Shown here: positions 1-12,310 of the stretch, in pieces
Layout: each line of letters begins with the position of its first letter
How positions within the stretch are numbered: position 1 is the stretch's first letter
Assembly (NCBI GenBank): GCA_031216915.1
Contig: CM062293.1
Span: forward strand, 151,412,285 to 151,476,284
Direction of reading: 5' to 3'
Source of the DNA: Pictodentalium vernedei
Lineage: Eukaryota > Mollusca > Scaphopoda > Dentaliida > Dentaliidae
Length of the DNA stretch: 64,000 bases
The notes under the pieces: model-generated
Database searches by the model: none
What the model was told of the DNA's origin: nothing
What the model saw: the letters and a program-made list of their open reading frames with translations, nothing else
Program-made: the position numbers and the translations under genes

Positions 1-130
1 CCCCCCAATCCCCAAAATTTGCTTGCAAAACCGAAAATTAAAAGTCCTATCTGGCCCTCCATACATTTACTCTCTGCACATGCGCAGACATCAGGAAGTG
101 AGCGGAATTGGCGCCAACATCATTCTTTGT
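1..130. repeat. B1 inverted terminal repeat (inner part), element 3' side
   Basis: Starts inside the C-rich tract (CCCCCCAATCCCC) and runs to ATCATTCTTTGT. It is the reverse complement, with scattered differences, of 12311-12440. The outer part of about 100 bp lies left of the window. Confidence 0.85.
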
Positions 131-198
131 AGAAGAGAGGACTATATAATAATTCAGCGGGGAGGAATGAGTGCCCACTCATGGGAGGGCCATCTCAA

Positions 199-284
199 TC
201 TGGGCCATTGGTAAATATAAAAATATACAAATTACTTTGAATTTATAATATTTTTACACTATAACCCAATGGCTCAGACTAGCT
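199..284. repeat. B1 internal complementary region (ICR)
   Basis: TCTGGGCCATTGGTAAATAT begins an arm expected to match the off-window outer end. It is followed by an arm (TTTTTACACTATAACCCAAT) matching the reverse complement of the other outer end at 12494-12528. B1 and its ICR share the private variants ACACTATA and ACTAGCT, unlike B2. Confidence 0.8.
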
Positions 285-682
285 AAATCATATAAAGGAG
301 GAAGGCCTAGGACTTCAGAATTAGTAGATCAATATAGTTCCAATCCTGTAATCCAAGGTGAAAGGATATTAAAACTATTAGGAATTACATGTATGTCTCT
401 CTATACAGTAATAGAGAAGACATATCATAAAAAAGGAGCCCAGTTTAAGTAATTCCGTATACTTAGCATTAAGACTATGGTAATTTAGATGTAACAAGTT
501 CCCAATTTTTAAGGCTAGCCCGGACTAAGCCTCAAAAATTAGTATGGTGTATTTGAGAATGAGAGAATATCCCCCACAAACATACTCCATATAGAATAAA
601 ACTCCAGCTGTATGCAGGATATAATTACAGACAAAACAGCTTCACTCATAGTTACATACTTATCAAACCGGAGGAGAGGTAA
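285..682. other. B1 3' non-coding segment before the HINE insertion
   Basis: Non-coding part of B1, matching B2 at about 57869-58184 and 59172-59240. No ORF of note. It ends in an A-rich stretch (GGAGAGGTAA) where E1 was inserted. Confidence 0.7.
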
Positions 683-1738
683 ACAAGAGGCCCCAGGGGA
701 CCTGAGGGTGCTCACCTGACATGGTAGTTTAAATATCAAACCAGGGACTTGACTTGAATAAGCTGCATACGCCCCTCCTTAGAAAAGCATATACCAACTA
801 GATGAACCGATTGTGCCCACACAATACACAGGATTTTCCTTCTATTTTCAGTTCCTGCACTTTTACGTCCCAAGATTGAGATAAATGCATAAAAAACAGA
901 TTTTTTTTTATTCGGATATTTTCAAAGCCCCAAACAAAATATTTTCAGACTAAAATTTTTTTTTCTTCTTCAAATTGACCAAAACGCATAAAAAAAACAA
1001 AAAGACTAATTTCTGGATTTTGGTCCGAAATTTCCCATGTCCCATCTGGACCACAAATTTTCAGTGTAAAAAAAAAATTTTTTTTTGTCTAAAAACTGAC
1101 CGAAATACATAAACAAGAGGCCCCACGTGGCCTTAATCGCTCACCTGACAAAGTGACTCTAAGAAGTATTTTAGGTCACCTTCACCATGTCATGCCTCAT
1201 CAACATTAACTGGTTGAGTGATAGATTTTGTTTGAAGTTCAACATTTGTTACCTAAAATTAGTTTTATTTAAAATCATTGGTGTGTGGCCAATCTCCAAT
1301 GATTTTTAATAAAGCAAATTTATCTCTGTAGACAAACTGGTTTAGCATGAAGCACAAACAAGGAATGTGAAGAGATAGCCTTGGACATCTCTCCCCAACT
1401 GTGGATATCTTCCATGTGCTACATGTATATATTTGCATGCAAGAAAACAAAAATTTTCACAAATTTTATTTTTTTTTATCATCATTGGAACAAGCTCAAA
1501 CAGCTTATTCCAATAGGGGTATGGGAAGATCAGGTATATTTTTGAGACAGAAATGTGAATATATAAATAATGGTGTTTTTTTGTGAATGATGCTGGAGAA
1601 TTTTGCCAATAGATATGGTAAATGGTTTGTTCTAGATACAGAATGATGCAAAAGTATTTAAATTTGATTAGGCAAGTTGTTCCTATAATGCATTTAAAAA
1701 TTGAAGTAACTGTTTTTTTGCTGACGAACTTTTAGATG

Positions 1739-1808
1739 TGTGTGTCTGTGTTTGTGTGTGTGTGTGTGTGTTTGTGTGTGTGTGTTTGTGGGGGGGGGGG
1801 GGGGGGTA
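1739..1808. repeat. (TG)n microsatellite running into a poly-G tract
   Basis: About 55 bp of mostly TG dinucleotides is followed by a run of 17 or more G, in the 5' part of E2. The region 1120-2520 around it is otherwise AT-rich, with recurring short phrases such as GGAATGAG and CTCATTCCAAT, and holds no gene. Confidence 0.9.
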
Positions 1809-2539
1809 AGAGTGTTCTTGCAAACAAAATTCCTGAATAAATGGAAAATTTTATTTTTTGTGTGAAAGACATAGTGCGTGAATGTTGATTGGAACAAGCT
1901 TAGAGAGCTCATTTTAATGTGAAGTCATAAAGCTGTGTTTTACGTACGAAATTCTGGAATAACTAAAAAAATTGCTTTTTTGACTCAAAAAGCATGGTGT
2001 GCGACCTCTCATTGGAATGAGTTCAAAAAGCTCATTCCAATGGGGTATTTACAAGCGATAAGTACATGTATGTTTAAGAGACAAAAATTAAAATTTGAAT
2101 AGCGATTTTTGCGAAGAATGCTGACAAGTTTTGGCAGTTATGCTGGTAAAAAGGTAAGATATGCAAAGTGGTTGTTTTTTAGAGGCGACATTTAATTAAG
2201 GGGAATTAACCCTTGATTACTGAGGTAACTTCTAAAAGTACTGAAATTTCATGAAGCAATGTGAATAACAGACAACAGTTGCCTAAAAATTTCATGAATA
2301 ACTAAAATTTTTATTCCTTTGTCTCGAAAACATGGCATATGACCTTTGTTGGAATGAGCTGAATGCGTGTGTTCCAATGAGGGGTCATAAAATTTGAACG
2401 AAGATTTGTGTGAATAATGCATTAGTACTGCTAGATTTGGGTAAACGGTTCACCCTGGATACCACCCCTTCTATAGTAGATCTTTTCTGCAAATTTTGTC
2501 TAAGATTCTATCAACTTTACAAATAAATACGTTCATGAA

Positions 2540-4620
2540 TCACAATCAGATCCACCCTACAATGTTGCATACCAAATATCAAAAGATTCTGCCTGCTGGA
2601 TCTGGAGAAGAAGATTTTTTAAGAAATATGCCTGAAACGCACTAAGTTAAAATTTGGGCTCCTATACGGAGCCCAAATATAAACCCAGGGGGCCGATTTG
2701 AACAAACTTGAATCAGATCCACCCCACAATGTTGCTTACCAAATATGAAAAGATTCTGAAGCTGGATCTGGAGAAGATTTTTTAAGAAATTTGCCTGAAA
2801 TGCACTAAGTTCGAATTCGAGCTTCTATAGTGAGCCCAAATATGAAACTAGGAAGCCGATTTGAACAAACTTGAATCAGATCCACCCCACAATGTTGCAT
2901 ACCAAATATCAAAAGATTCTGCCTGCTGGATCTGGAGAAGAAGATTTTTTAATAAATTTGCCCGAAATGCACTAAGTGCGAATTCGGGCTTCTATATTAA
3001 GCCCAAATATGAATCCAGGGGGCCGATTTGAACAAACTTGAATCAGATCCACCCCGCAATGTTGCATACCAAATATCAAAAGATTCTGCCTGCTGGATCT
3101 GGAGAAGAAGATTTTTGAAGAAATTTGCCTGAAATGCACTAAGTGCGAATTCGGGCTTCTATATTAAGCCCAAATATGAATCCAGGGGGCCGATTTGAAC
3201 AAACTTGAATCAGATCCACCCCGCAATGTTGCATACCAAATATCAAAAGATTCTGCCTGCTGGATCTGGAGAAGAAGATTTTTGAAGAAATTTGCCCGAA
3301 ATGCACTAAGTTTGAATTCGAGCTTCTATAGTGAGCCCAAATATGAATCCAGGGGGCTGATTTGAACAAACTTGAATCAGATCCACCCCGCAATGTTGCA
3401 TACCAAATATCAAAAGATTCTGCCTGCTGGATCTGGAGAAGAAGATTTTTTAAGAAATTTGCCTGAAATGCACTAAGTTCGAATTCGAGCTTCTATAGTG
3501 AGCCCAAATATGAATCTAGGAAGCCGATTTGAACAAACTTGAATCAGATCCACCCCACAATGTTGCATACCAAATATCAAAAGATTCTGCCTGCTGGATC
3601 TGGAGAAGAAGATTTTTTAATAAATTTGCTTGAAATGCACTAAGTTCAAATTTTGGCTCCTATACTGAGCCCAAATATAAACCCAGGGGGCCGATTTGAA
3701 CAAACTTGAATCAGATCCACCCCACAATGTTGCTTACCAAATATGAAAAGATTCTGCCTGCTGGATCTGGAGAAGAAGATTTTTTAAGAAATTTGCATGA
3801 AATGCACTAAGTTCAAATTCGAGCTTCTATAGTGAGCCCAAATATGAATCTAGGAAGCCGATTTGAACAAACTTGAATCAGATCCACCCCACAATGTTGC
3901 ATACCAAATATCAAAAGATTCTGCCTTCTGGATCTGGAGAAGAAGATTTTTTAAGAAATTTGCCTAAATGCACTAAGTTCGAAATCGGGCTCCTATACTG
4001 AGCCCAAATATGAACCCAGGGGGCCGATTTGAACAAACTTGAATCAGATCCACCCTACAATGTTGCATACCAAATATCAAAAGATTCTGCCTGCTGGATC
4101 TGGAGAAGAAGATTTTTTAAGAAATTTGCCTGAAATGCACTAAGTTCGAAATCGGGCTCCTATACTGAGCCCAAATATTAACCCAGGGGACGATTTGAAC
4201 AATCTTGAATCAGATCCACCCCACAATGTTGCTTACCAAATATGAAAAGATTCTGCCTGCTGGATCTGGAGAAGAAGATTTTTTAAGAAATTTGCCTGAA
4301 ATGCACTAAGTTCGAATTCGGGCTTCTATAGTAAGCCCAAATATGTATCCAGGGGGCCGATTTGAACAAACTTGAATCAGATCTACCCCGCAACATTGCA
4401 TACCAAATATCAAAAGATTCTGCCTGCTGGATCTGGAGAAGAAGATTTTTGAAGAAATTTGCCTGAAATGCACTAAATTCGAATTCGAACTCCTATAGTG
4501 AGCCCAAATATGAATCTAGGGAGCCGATTTGAACAAACTTGAATCAGATCTACCCTACAATGTTGCATACCAAATATCAAAAGATTCTGCCTGCTGGATC
4601 TGGAGAAGAAGATTTTTTAA
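2540..4620. repeat. Tandem array of about 167-bp monomers (core of E2)
   Basis: The phrase AATCAGATCCACCC recurs at about 2545, 2713, 2876, 3043, 3210, 3377, 3543, 3711, 3878, 4043, 4210, 4377 and 4543, a spacing of 163-168 bp for about 12 to 13 units. Each unit carries CCTGCTGGATCTGGAGAAG. Small open frames here are by-products of the repeat. The same monomer makes up the array in E6 (25600-27030). Confidence 0.93.
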
Positions 4621-5254
4621 TGTTTTTCCCATTGCCTACAGTGTTAAAAAGTGCTGACTCAGCACTTTTTCAAAGTCCCGAAACTGTACCCTATGATAAA
4701 ACCGATGGCAATTTTTTTTTACCAATCCTTTCTGTTGGTCCTAAGGAAGCTGCACACCAAATAAAAATTCTCAGTGCCGTGCAGTTTTGGAGATATGGGC
4801 GTTTTAAATTTTTTCTATTTTTAGCTCCTGCGGTTCCCACGGGGCTGCGGGAAAATTTTTTTTTGCATAAATCAAGTACTCATGACCCAATAAGCCCTCA
4901 CATAAAATTTGGTTCAAATCAGCCTCTCGGTTTGGAAAATAGAAATTTTGGGCGGGGCAAAAAATTTTGCCCCTCTCATAACAACGTCAAGTATAGCCCC
5001 ACAAACTTCTCTTGAACAAATCTGAGTCTACACCTCAAAAGGAAGCTGCACACCAAATATCAAGTCTCTGCTACTGCTGGTTCATGAGAAGAAGATTTAC
5101 AAAGATTTTGGTGCCCCTTGGGGGTGTGGCACCACCCAGGAGGAGGGGCAACTTCATTTGAACAAATCTGAATTGGCATTAGGTAATAAACATTTAGCCA
5201 ACATTTGAATAAAATTGGGCTAGTGGTTTAGGAGGAGAAGTCGATAATGTAAAG

Positions 5255-5318
5255 TTAACGCCGGACGGACGACGACGGACGACGGACGATGGACGACGGA
5301 CGACGGACGACGGACAGA
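5255..5318. repeat. GACGGA-type microsatellite of E2
   Basis: Repeated GACGACGGACGACGGAC lies just upstream of the 3' hairpin, as in other HINE elements here. A related shorter run sits at 6350-6385 in E1. Confidence 0.88.
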
Positions 5319-6428
5319 AAGTGATTAGTTAAGCTCCCCTTGAGCTTCGCTCAGGTGAGCTAAAAACCAAAAAACTCATTTCCAGATTTTGGTCCAAAAT
5401 TTCTAAGTCTGGACCGGGACCCCAAATTTTCAGCCTAAATATGAACTCAGGGACTTGACTTGAACAATCTTGTATCTCACCCCCCTAAGCATGCTGCATA
5501 CCAAATATCAAAAGATTCTTATTGGTAGATCTGAATGAAGAAGAAGATTTTTAAAGAATATTCCTCATACTGCACTAATTTGAACATTTGGGCTCCCATA
5601 GGGAACCCAAATATGGACCGAGGGATTTCATTTCAACAAATATGTGAATCAATGTTCCAAACAAGTTATATGTAAAATATGAAAGCTTTTGGAGCAGTGG
5701 TTTGGAAGCAAACGATTTTTAAATTTTTTCCCATTGCCCGCAGTGTAAAAAAATGCTGACTCAGCATTTTTTCAAAGTCCCGAAAAAGTACCTTATGACA
5801 AAACCGATGGCAATTTGTTTTTACCATTCCTTTCTGTTGGTCCCCAGGAAGCCTCACACCAAATAAAAATTCTCAGTGCCATGCAGTTTTGGAGATCTGG
5901 ACGTTTTCTTCTATTTTTGGCTCCTGAGGTTCCCACCGGGCTGCAGGAAAAAAATTTTTGACATAAATCAAGTACTTATAACCCAATAATACCTCATATT
6001 AAATTTGGTTCGAATTGGCCTCTCGGTTCAGAAAATAGAAATTTTGGGCGGGGAAAAAATTCTTGCCCCTCTCAGAACAAAGACAAATATTGCCCGTCAA
6101 ACTTCTCTTGAACAAACTTGAGTCTACACCTCAAATGGAAGCTGCATACCAAATATCAAGTCTCTGCTACGGCTGGTTCATGAGAAGATTTTTAAAAATT
6201 GTGTGCATTTTGTCCCCACCCTCCTCCACAATATGAGCAGAAACCTAATTTGAAAAAAAACCCAAATGCCCCTATATAACCACTACTCATGTGAATTTTC
6301 ATTGAACTGCAGCCAGTGGCTTGGGAGAAAATGACCCAAACACCACCTTCACGACGTACGACGGACGAAAGATGACGGACAAAAAGTGATCAGAAAAGCT
6401 CATCCTGACTTTCAGTCAGGTGAGCTAA

Positions 6429-7640
6429 AAATCTTTAGGAATCTTCAAAAAGAAAGAGGGGAGCACTCTGGAATCAGTAAAAGCGGTACCAAAAAACAAT
6501 GTAAATATTCGTCAAACAGGCACTCAGGTATTAATTATTATTAATAAAAGGTGATTAATGCCACTTCAGAAGCTAAGGCTATCGTGACGATCCCGGTAAT
6601 TAATATCGCCCACTATAACGTATACCAGTGTCGGCATATGCAAATAGGTCGAAAACTGGTGATATAATAAAAAACATACACATGTCCAATAGAATCACAA
6701 TGGATGATCTCTGGAGAGTAAACACACTTCCAAGGTAACCCACAGGCAACCCCATTCAGGCGTACAATAAATTCCAGTAACAACACTCCCCGACATGTAC
6801 TATTCGATATCTATGAAACTATAAACGTGCAAATATACGAGAGTGTAAAACAAGGTGTATTCGATTGGGTACCGACATTAATAGAAACCTGGATCTAGAA
6901 ATGGATCGAGCTATGATTAACAGACTCGTCACGGACCACCCCCAAAATAATTCATAATTTTTAAGGTCCATAACATACAATAATGCGTCTGCATAATAAT
7001 TCATTATTATGCGCGTGAGCATTGAAATCCCGCATGTAATTATCTGAATACCAGTTAACTGGCTAGGCAGTCTCCGAGGTACCTAAAGACTAGCAATTTA
7101 TTTATGATGAATTATGCGCTCGTATATGACATATAGACAAACAACCACAGGAAACCAACCAACTAAAAAGTGGATGTGCCCATGAGGTCGCCATAGAACA
7201 CGACCTAGCCGCCAATCGAGAAGTCATGAAATGCATGTATGTAATTAAACTCATACAAGGCTTACGGAAAGAAAATTATGTCTTGCCCGGTAAGCGCCTC
7301 TAAACACATTGGTGGTGGTGGTTGGGGAGGGGGGGGGGGGAGAGGGGGGTTCAAAATCATATCAAACCCTCCTCACCTGCATTACTCTAATCATTCTTGT
7401 GTTAATCATAAAATAATATAGGAACAGCAAAGGTTCCCTCACGCCTAACCGACTCCATTATGCCACTATGGGCGGAGAAGGACGTGAAGAACAAATACTT
7501 CCCCTGATAAAGAAGGTCCTCTCATGGAGGAAGCTTCCGGGGAACGTCCCATAACAGACATCTGAGAAGACTGATGCAAGGTTTCTGCGACGACAGAGGT
7601 GCTACTAGTAGGATTTCACAACGAGACTGTTTTATCTTAA
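6429..7640. other. B1 segment where the recombinase domain would be expected; no YR found
   Basis: In A1 the corresponding position encodes the tyrosine recombinase. Here none of its motifs (ARRVSEL, HEVRAL, FTNFYL) is present in any frame. The sequence is conserved with B2 (59280-60450) and includes a G-rich run at about 7325-7350. Short open frames are not convincing genes. The part from about 7440 again resembles the N-terminal part of the A recombinase frame. Confidence 0.65.
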
Positions 7641-9505
7641 ACATAATCTACTGAATCAACGGAATTGGAGGATACGCATATCCTATCATTCATCCCCATG
7701 AGATTGACAGAGCGTTTACTGCGTATGCTCGATGGTCTGGGCATGGCGACACCAACGACGGTAACTGATTGTTCCAGAGCGTCGCAAACAGATCTATCAT
7801 GGGGCGATCCCACTGGTAGCAAATCTGCTCAAATACTCGCTTGTTGAGCGTCCACTCCAATTGCAACAGGCGACCTTTCCGAGAGAGCAAGTCTGCAATA
7901 CGTTCAGACGATCTGGTATATGACGGATAGAAAGTTGAATATGATGATTCATGACGTATAGGAAAATCTTCTCCGTTAGTTGGCATAACGGAAATGAATG
8001 GGTGCCGCCCTGGTTCCCGATGTCCGCTACTAGTGTCGAGTTGTCCGACCAAATCTGAACATGAACGTCTGTTATTATGTGAATCCAATGTTGTAGCGCT
8101 AGCCATATTGTCACCATCTCTTTGATGTTTATGTGTTTCTCCTGGAATCGAGGGTCCAAAAGACCCTGACACTTCAAGTCTGTGGGACTTAGGGTCGCAT
8201 CCCAACCCGTCTGACTCGCATCTGTCATAATCGTGAAATCCGGATCCGACAGTTGCAGTGGAACTCCCTGAGTTAACCACTGAATATCTGCCCAAATCTG
8301 AACCCTTGTTTTACTAGGTCTGTTAAAACAATACTAGTTCAAGCGAAAACGTCTGCACACTCCAGTTCTGAGTCAAGAAAATCTGGAGGGGACGTGCGTG
8401 CAGACGGCCCATCGGAATGAGATCCACAGCCACTCTGCACCGTTCCATAGTCGCATGAATTCCCTCACTGTTAATGCATCTGAGTGTAGACAAAAGCGAG
8501 CATAACAACTGACTAATTTCGCTCTGGTTTACAGCAGACGAACCAGATTGTTGTGTTGTGACTTGTACGGAGCTAGATCCGACTTTTTCTAGTTTACGAT
8601 GAAACCGAGACGTCGGATTAATAGAAGCAAACTCTGAACATCGTTTTGAAGAATAATTCTGTTGCTGCATCCCTATAGAAGGTCGTCCAAGTAAGCAGAT
8701 GTTACCGCATACCGGAAGTATGATATTACCGAGTTCAATATTCGAGTGAACGCCCAGGAAACCAGGTTCAGACCAAAGCATATTGTTCTGAACTGATACA
8801 CCTTCCCTTGTACGGGGAAGCGCAGGTACTTTTAGAATGCCGGATGTACCAGGACATGAAAGTACGCATCCTTAGATTTATGCTTGTTGCATAGTCGATC
8901 ACTCGAACGCTCGCTTCTACTGATCGAATGGTCTCCATATATAAATTTTTGGAGCCAAGATAAGCTTGTTATCCAGCATAAGTCTATTACCGGTCGGAAC
9001 GAGCCGTCTGGCTTCGGTATGAGGAACAGGTGACTGTAAAAATCTTGAGAATCCTGATTCTTGACGACCTATATTGCTTCCTCTGATAAGAGAGCCTGTA
9101 CCTCCGGTAGGAGAAACTCTCTTATGCAAGGATTGATGGAAGATTTGTCCAATGTGGACAACTTGTTAGTGAGGTTTTTGCTCGGAATGATAGCCATAAG
9201 CCGTCCGAGACTACACTTCTCACCCACTGATCTTCCGTGACTGTTATCCAGTTTTTTGCAGAGCTTGATAACCTTCCGCCAACTGGCCAGCAATAGAGGT
9301 CTTAACCATCACCTGTATGACCTGCGAGGCTTACGGGAGAAGAAACCATGTCCTCCCCACGAAGAACCTCATCTTGTCGGCCTAGGGGTGTCTGACCGAT
9401 AGTGCCGACCAGCCCTACGCCCCTTTCCTGAGTCGCTATACTGACAACCTCCAGAGTAATTATAAGAGGGTTCTTGTACCCTTGTGAGGAGTTTCCTTTT
9501 GACAA
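7640..9505 (-). pseudogene. B1 reverse transcriptase-RNase H remnant
   Basis: A decayed DIRS pol region read right to left. RT comes first (about 9300-8330), with fragments matching A1 around the template-binding and YLDD regions but frame-shifted. RNase H follows (8228-7797), with MTDASQTGWDA, INIKEMVTIWLALQHW, QIWSDNSTLVADI and SIRHIPDRLNVL. The RNase H block keeps the D, E, D residues that bind metal, but its surroundings have several frameshifts. A second overlapping frame (8781-8323 and 8295-7690) stays open and matches the upstream part of the A1 recombinase ORF. RT and RNase H would copy the element RNA into DNA in the cytoplasm or virus-like particle. Not functional. Confidence 0.8.
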
Positions 9506-9657
9506 TTTTTTGTCTGGAACACCCTCCTTTACTCTTGTCTGCTGAAACAGGTCATTGATATGCCGACTTCAAAAGCAGAGCACTAGATGCTTTCTAAGTA
9601 GCCTGTTGATAGACTAACGAAAGCTAGTCGTCAAAAATAAAATGTCTGGAAATCTTG

Positions 9658-10596
9658 TCATCTTATCACTGATGACGGCGCAAGGGCAGTATCATGTCTG
9701 ATTAACTCCAGATTAGCCACTGTTAGGGCAGAGTTATACGTGGTATATATAACTGCCCAGGAAAGAACTCTAAGAGAGGTACGAACGTCCTCAAATTCCA
9801 TTCCCTTGAGACGTTGCGCCATAGGTCTTGTAAGGTGATCTGCGTAAGACATAACGTCCAAATTTGCTCTATTTGAAGAAATTGTCATCTCAATAGTGTC
9901 TAAGTGAATAGTGAATGATACAGGTAAGGATACCTCTAGATCCCCGGCCTGCTCATCCAAATGCAGAGGAACTCTCTGAACATCTTCCCCGACCGTTTTT
10001 AAATGAAAGTGGTCAAAAAAACGGTATGCATACGGAAGATGAAGAAAAGAAACCTCCTTCTTCCTCGCACTCAAGAGGATAAATATGGCATCGTCTATAT
10101 GGCCGAAGGACTGCGACACCTGCATAAACTGAACCGGAAAAGAAAGAACTTCCTCCTTTGTCCGGATAAAGTTTGCGTCCAACGAAGCCAGCGGTTTCTC
10201 TCTTGTCGTCGCAGCATTCTGATTCGGCGGAACAAAATCAGGGTAGTATTGATGGATAAAAACCATCGCAACCATGTACTGTTCCGAAAGGGAAGGGTAA
10301 GCCTCTTCCTTATCCCTTTCACCATCCGAGAGAATCAGTTGCGAATCTCAGTCCATTGCATCTGCGTGAACAGACAACTGGACCGGCCCAGCACCGTCCG
10401 ACAGCTCAGATTCTGAGTCTGAGGGAGGCTGCATCTGCACTTGCTGGGATGCTGCGATCAGCTGCGCAATCTGTGACAACAAGACCATCATCAAGGCCTG
10501 AGGAGCAGCGGTCTTCCGTTCCTTAGCCACTCCTGGAACAGTGTGCTGCTCCTGGAACGGTGTGTCAGAAACGGATCCTTTCTCTGAACGTCCCAA
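9658..10596 (-). pseudogene. B1 gag-like remnant
   Basis: Two open stretches (10596-10348 and 10275-9658) with a frame break between them. The first has SQIAQLIAASQQ and SELSDGAGPV, as in the A1 gag (VQIAQLIAASQQ, RELSDGAGSV). The second has SNRANLDVMSYADHLTR, NSALTVANLELIRHD and a central VPLHLDEQAGDLEVSLP, each with a clear partner in A1. This is the putative capsid/nucleoprotein ORF of the DIRS element. The zinc-binding N terminus seen in A1 is not recognisable. Degenerate. Confidence 0.75.
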
Positions 10597-10717
10597 TAAT
10601 CAGAGGCCTCGTCTCCCTAGCTACCAGATGGTCCGACTTCATGGGTGAAGAGTGGTTCCTTCTTCGTGCAACAGGCTGGATATCCAAAGTCGAGTAGCAA
10701 GGATGCACTTAAATAAT

Positions 10718-10977
10718 GTAGCGGAGAAAGCCGTGACTGAAGCCGACCCGGCTGCAGACTAGAAGGAGCATCCCGAGCAGCAGGTGGATATATGCTCCGT
10801 CTCGTGGAAGTTTCCAACCAGAAAACTTCATTTCAGCCTAGTGCAACGTAGCGGAGGAAGCCTTGACTGAAGCCGACCCCGGCTGCAGACTAAACAGAGC
10901 GTCCCGAGTGGAGGGTGGACATATGCTCCGGCTTGTGCAAGTTTCTCAAAACAACATCTGACCCCAGACGTTGCTAG
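10718..10977. repeat. 130-bp tandem duplication inside B1 gag region
   Basis: The phrase GTAGCGGAG(A/G)AAGCC starts at 10718 and again at 10848. Both units continue with TGACTGAAGCCGACC, a GCTGCAGACTA phrase and ATATGCTCCG. The unit is not a multiple of three, so it breaks the frame. The duplication is not seen in A1, A2 or B2. Confidence 0.8.
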
Positions 10978-12310
10978 ATTAGAGAGGGGGCCTCTCCCGT
11001 TCGCGGTCTATCAAACCTCGCCAAGTACAAGAACTTGCTGACTTCCTCCCTATTTCCGTCGTCGCTGGGTGAGCTATTTATATTAAAGTACTCGCTCTAC
11101 CAACATCCACTTCCTATGACCGCAACAGATTTACCCGGCATCACGGCACCGACGGACGGAGTACCGCTTCACCGGTCGAGCTAGCTGCTTGCAAGAGATT
11201 AAAACCCTTAACAAAAGGCCTTAACTCTTGCAATAATGCGCACTGCAGCTAGCTCTATATGCTCCACGGAGCGTGACGACGGTAGCACACTTGGATGGGT
11301 GTCAGAATATCATCACCATGTTCACGTTCCTCTGAAATAGAAACTGACAGAATGAATTAAAACGCGATGAGAGTCCTGATCTTCAGAACCTCACCAACAA
11401 CGTACTGCGACACCCGACTCCAATATCAGTCATCCCAGTGAACACAAGAATGTCAAGAGTCTGCAGGAGTGCATCCACTAAAGTCGATATCAGTCCACAA
11501 CAATATATATATATATATAACTGAGATACATGAATAATAGCAATCATAATTAAATTCAAAATATTTTTGTAAACAAAAATTTTTTGAAAAAACACTTATG
11601 TTCCCAAAGGGAACATTAAGAGCCCAAGGGCATCCTGGAAGAGCCTAAGTGTGGACAAAATCCAAATTTTTTGAGCTACACTACCAGAATAATAATCCAT
11701 GTATCCTACAGTATACTACGGTAATAGAATATAAAGAACTACCTATATATGAGGATGTTGACAATGTAAACAACGTCAATGTAAACAAGACATCAGGCAC
11801 ACGAAAAGGCCCAAAGTCAGAACAAATTAAAATGCTATCAGATGCAAAACTAGATCTTCATACGAAGATAGAAGATGCAAGACTAAACGACCTAACAGCC
11901 CTAGGGTGAGGACGTAACCCTGGAGAAAAACAGAATAATATTCTGTAATATTTGTTAAACTCACCAGATATATAATAAAAAATTTCAATAAAAAAAAAAG
12001 CCAAAAAGCTTAAGAGTTTAACAGGAAGGGTTCATGGAAGGATAGGGAAGGAATACTTAACAAACAGTGGAATAATCATTATCAAAAATGATGACGTCAG
12101 GCATATGTCCCAAAATTGGGAAACATAAAAATAATTTTATAAATATTATAAAGTTACAGCCTTGAACGTCCAAAACCACCGTTGAACACTTCCTTCATCC
12201 AATAACAGCCTTGTATCCAAAAATTCTTGCATTGATTTGTGTCTGGCATCCTCAAAAAAGGAGATTTTAAAGCACATATGTAAGTTCATTGTTTCTGACT
12301 TTAGGGCCAA
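10978..12310. other. B1 5' leader region
   Basis: The untranslated leader between the gag start and the terminal repeat of the element. It holds a short (AT)n run near 11502 and decayed sequence. The last part (11870-12085) aligns closely with B2 63140-63367. One 86-codon open frame (11649-11909) is not supported as a gene. Confidence 0.6.

Larger units (their letters stand above)
1112..5363 (+). mobile_element. HINE/Helentron-like element E2, nested inside E1
   Basis: It begins ACAAGAGGCCCC then CGCTCACCTGAC, and ends TTGAGCTTCGCTCAGG then TGAGCTAA. The E1 sequence resumes directly after it: the piece before (ACTGACCGAAATACAT) and after (AACCAAAAAACTCATTTCC) together rebuild a repeat unit also present intact in E1 near 985-1040. 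It contains a large tandem array (2540-4620) and a GACGGA microsatellite (about 5258-5318). Confidence 0.78.
683..6428 (+). mobile_element. HINE/Helentron-like non-autonomous element E1, inserted in B1
   Basis: The 5' end is ACAAGAGGCCCC followed by GCTCACCTGAC. The 3' end is a hairpin (CCTGACTTTCAGTCAGG) and then TGAGCTAA at 6428, so the 5' and 3' sub-terminal sequences are inverted copies. ACGG/GACGGA-type microsatellite precedes the 3' hairpin. This layout (sub-terminal inverted repeat, core tandem repeats, microsatellite, 3' hairpin, CTAA-like end) is that of Helentron-associated elements such as DINE-1 and the oyster CvA/pearl families. No coding sequence for a Rep/helicase is present. 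It is interrupted by E2. Orientation is given with the hairpin end as 3'. Confidence 0.75.

Noticed and set aside
1739-1808. Z-DNA or regulatory role for TG/G tracts (also 60163-60212)
   Set aside because: Simple-sequence slippage is enough to explain them; nothing nearby suggests regulation.
3139-3393. Open frame across E2 array (and the plus frame 4539-5015)
   Set aside because: Translation of satellite monomers and adjoining HINE sequence; no domain.
2540-4620. CRISPR-like array because of regular repeats
   Set aside because: The repeat unit is contiguous (no unique spacers), about 167 bp, in an animal HINE.
7690-8295. 201-codon frame in B1 as a separate gene
   Set aside because: It is the alternate frame over RNase H, matching the upstream part of the A1 recombinase ORF, not an independent gene.
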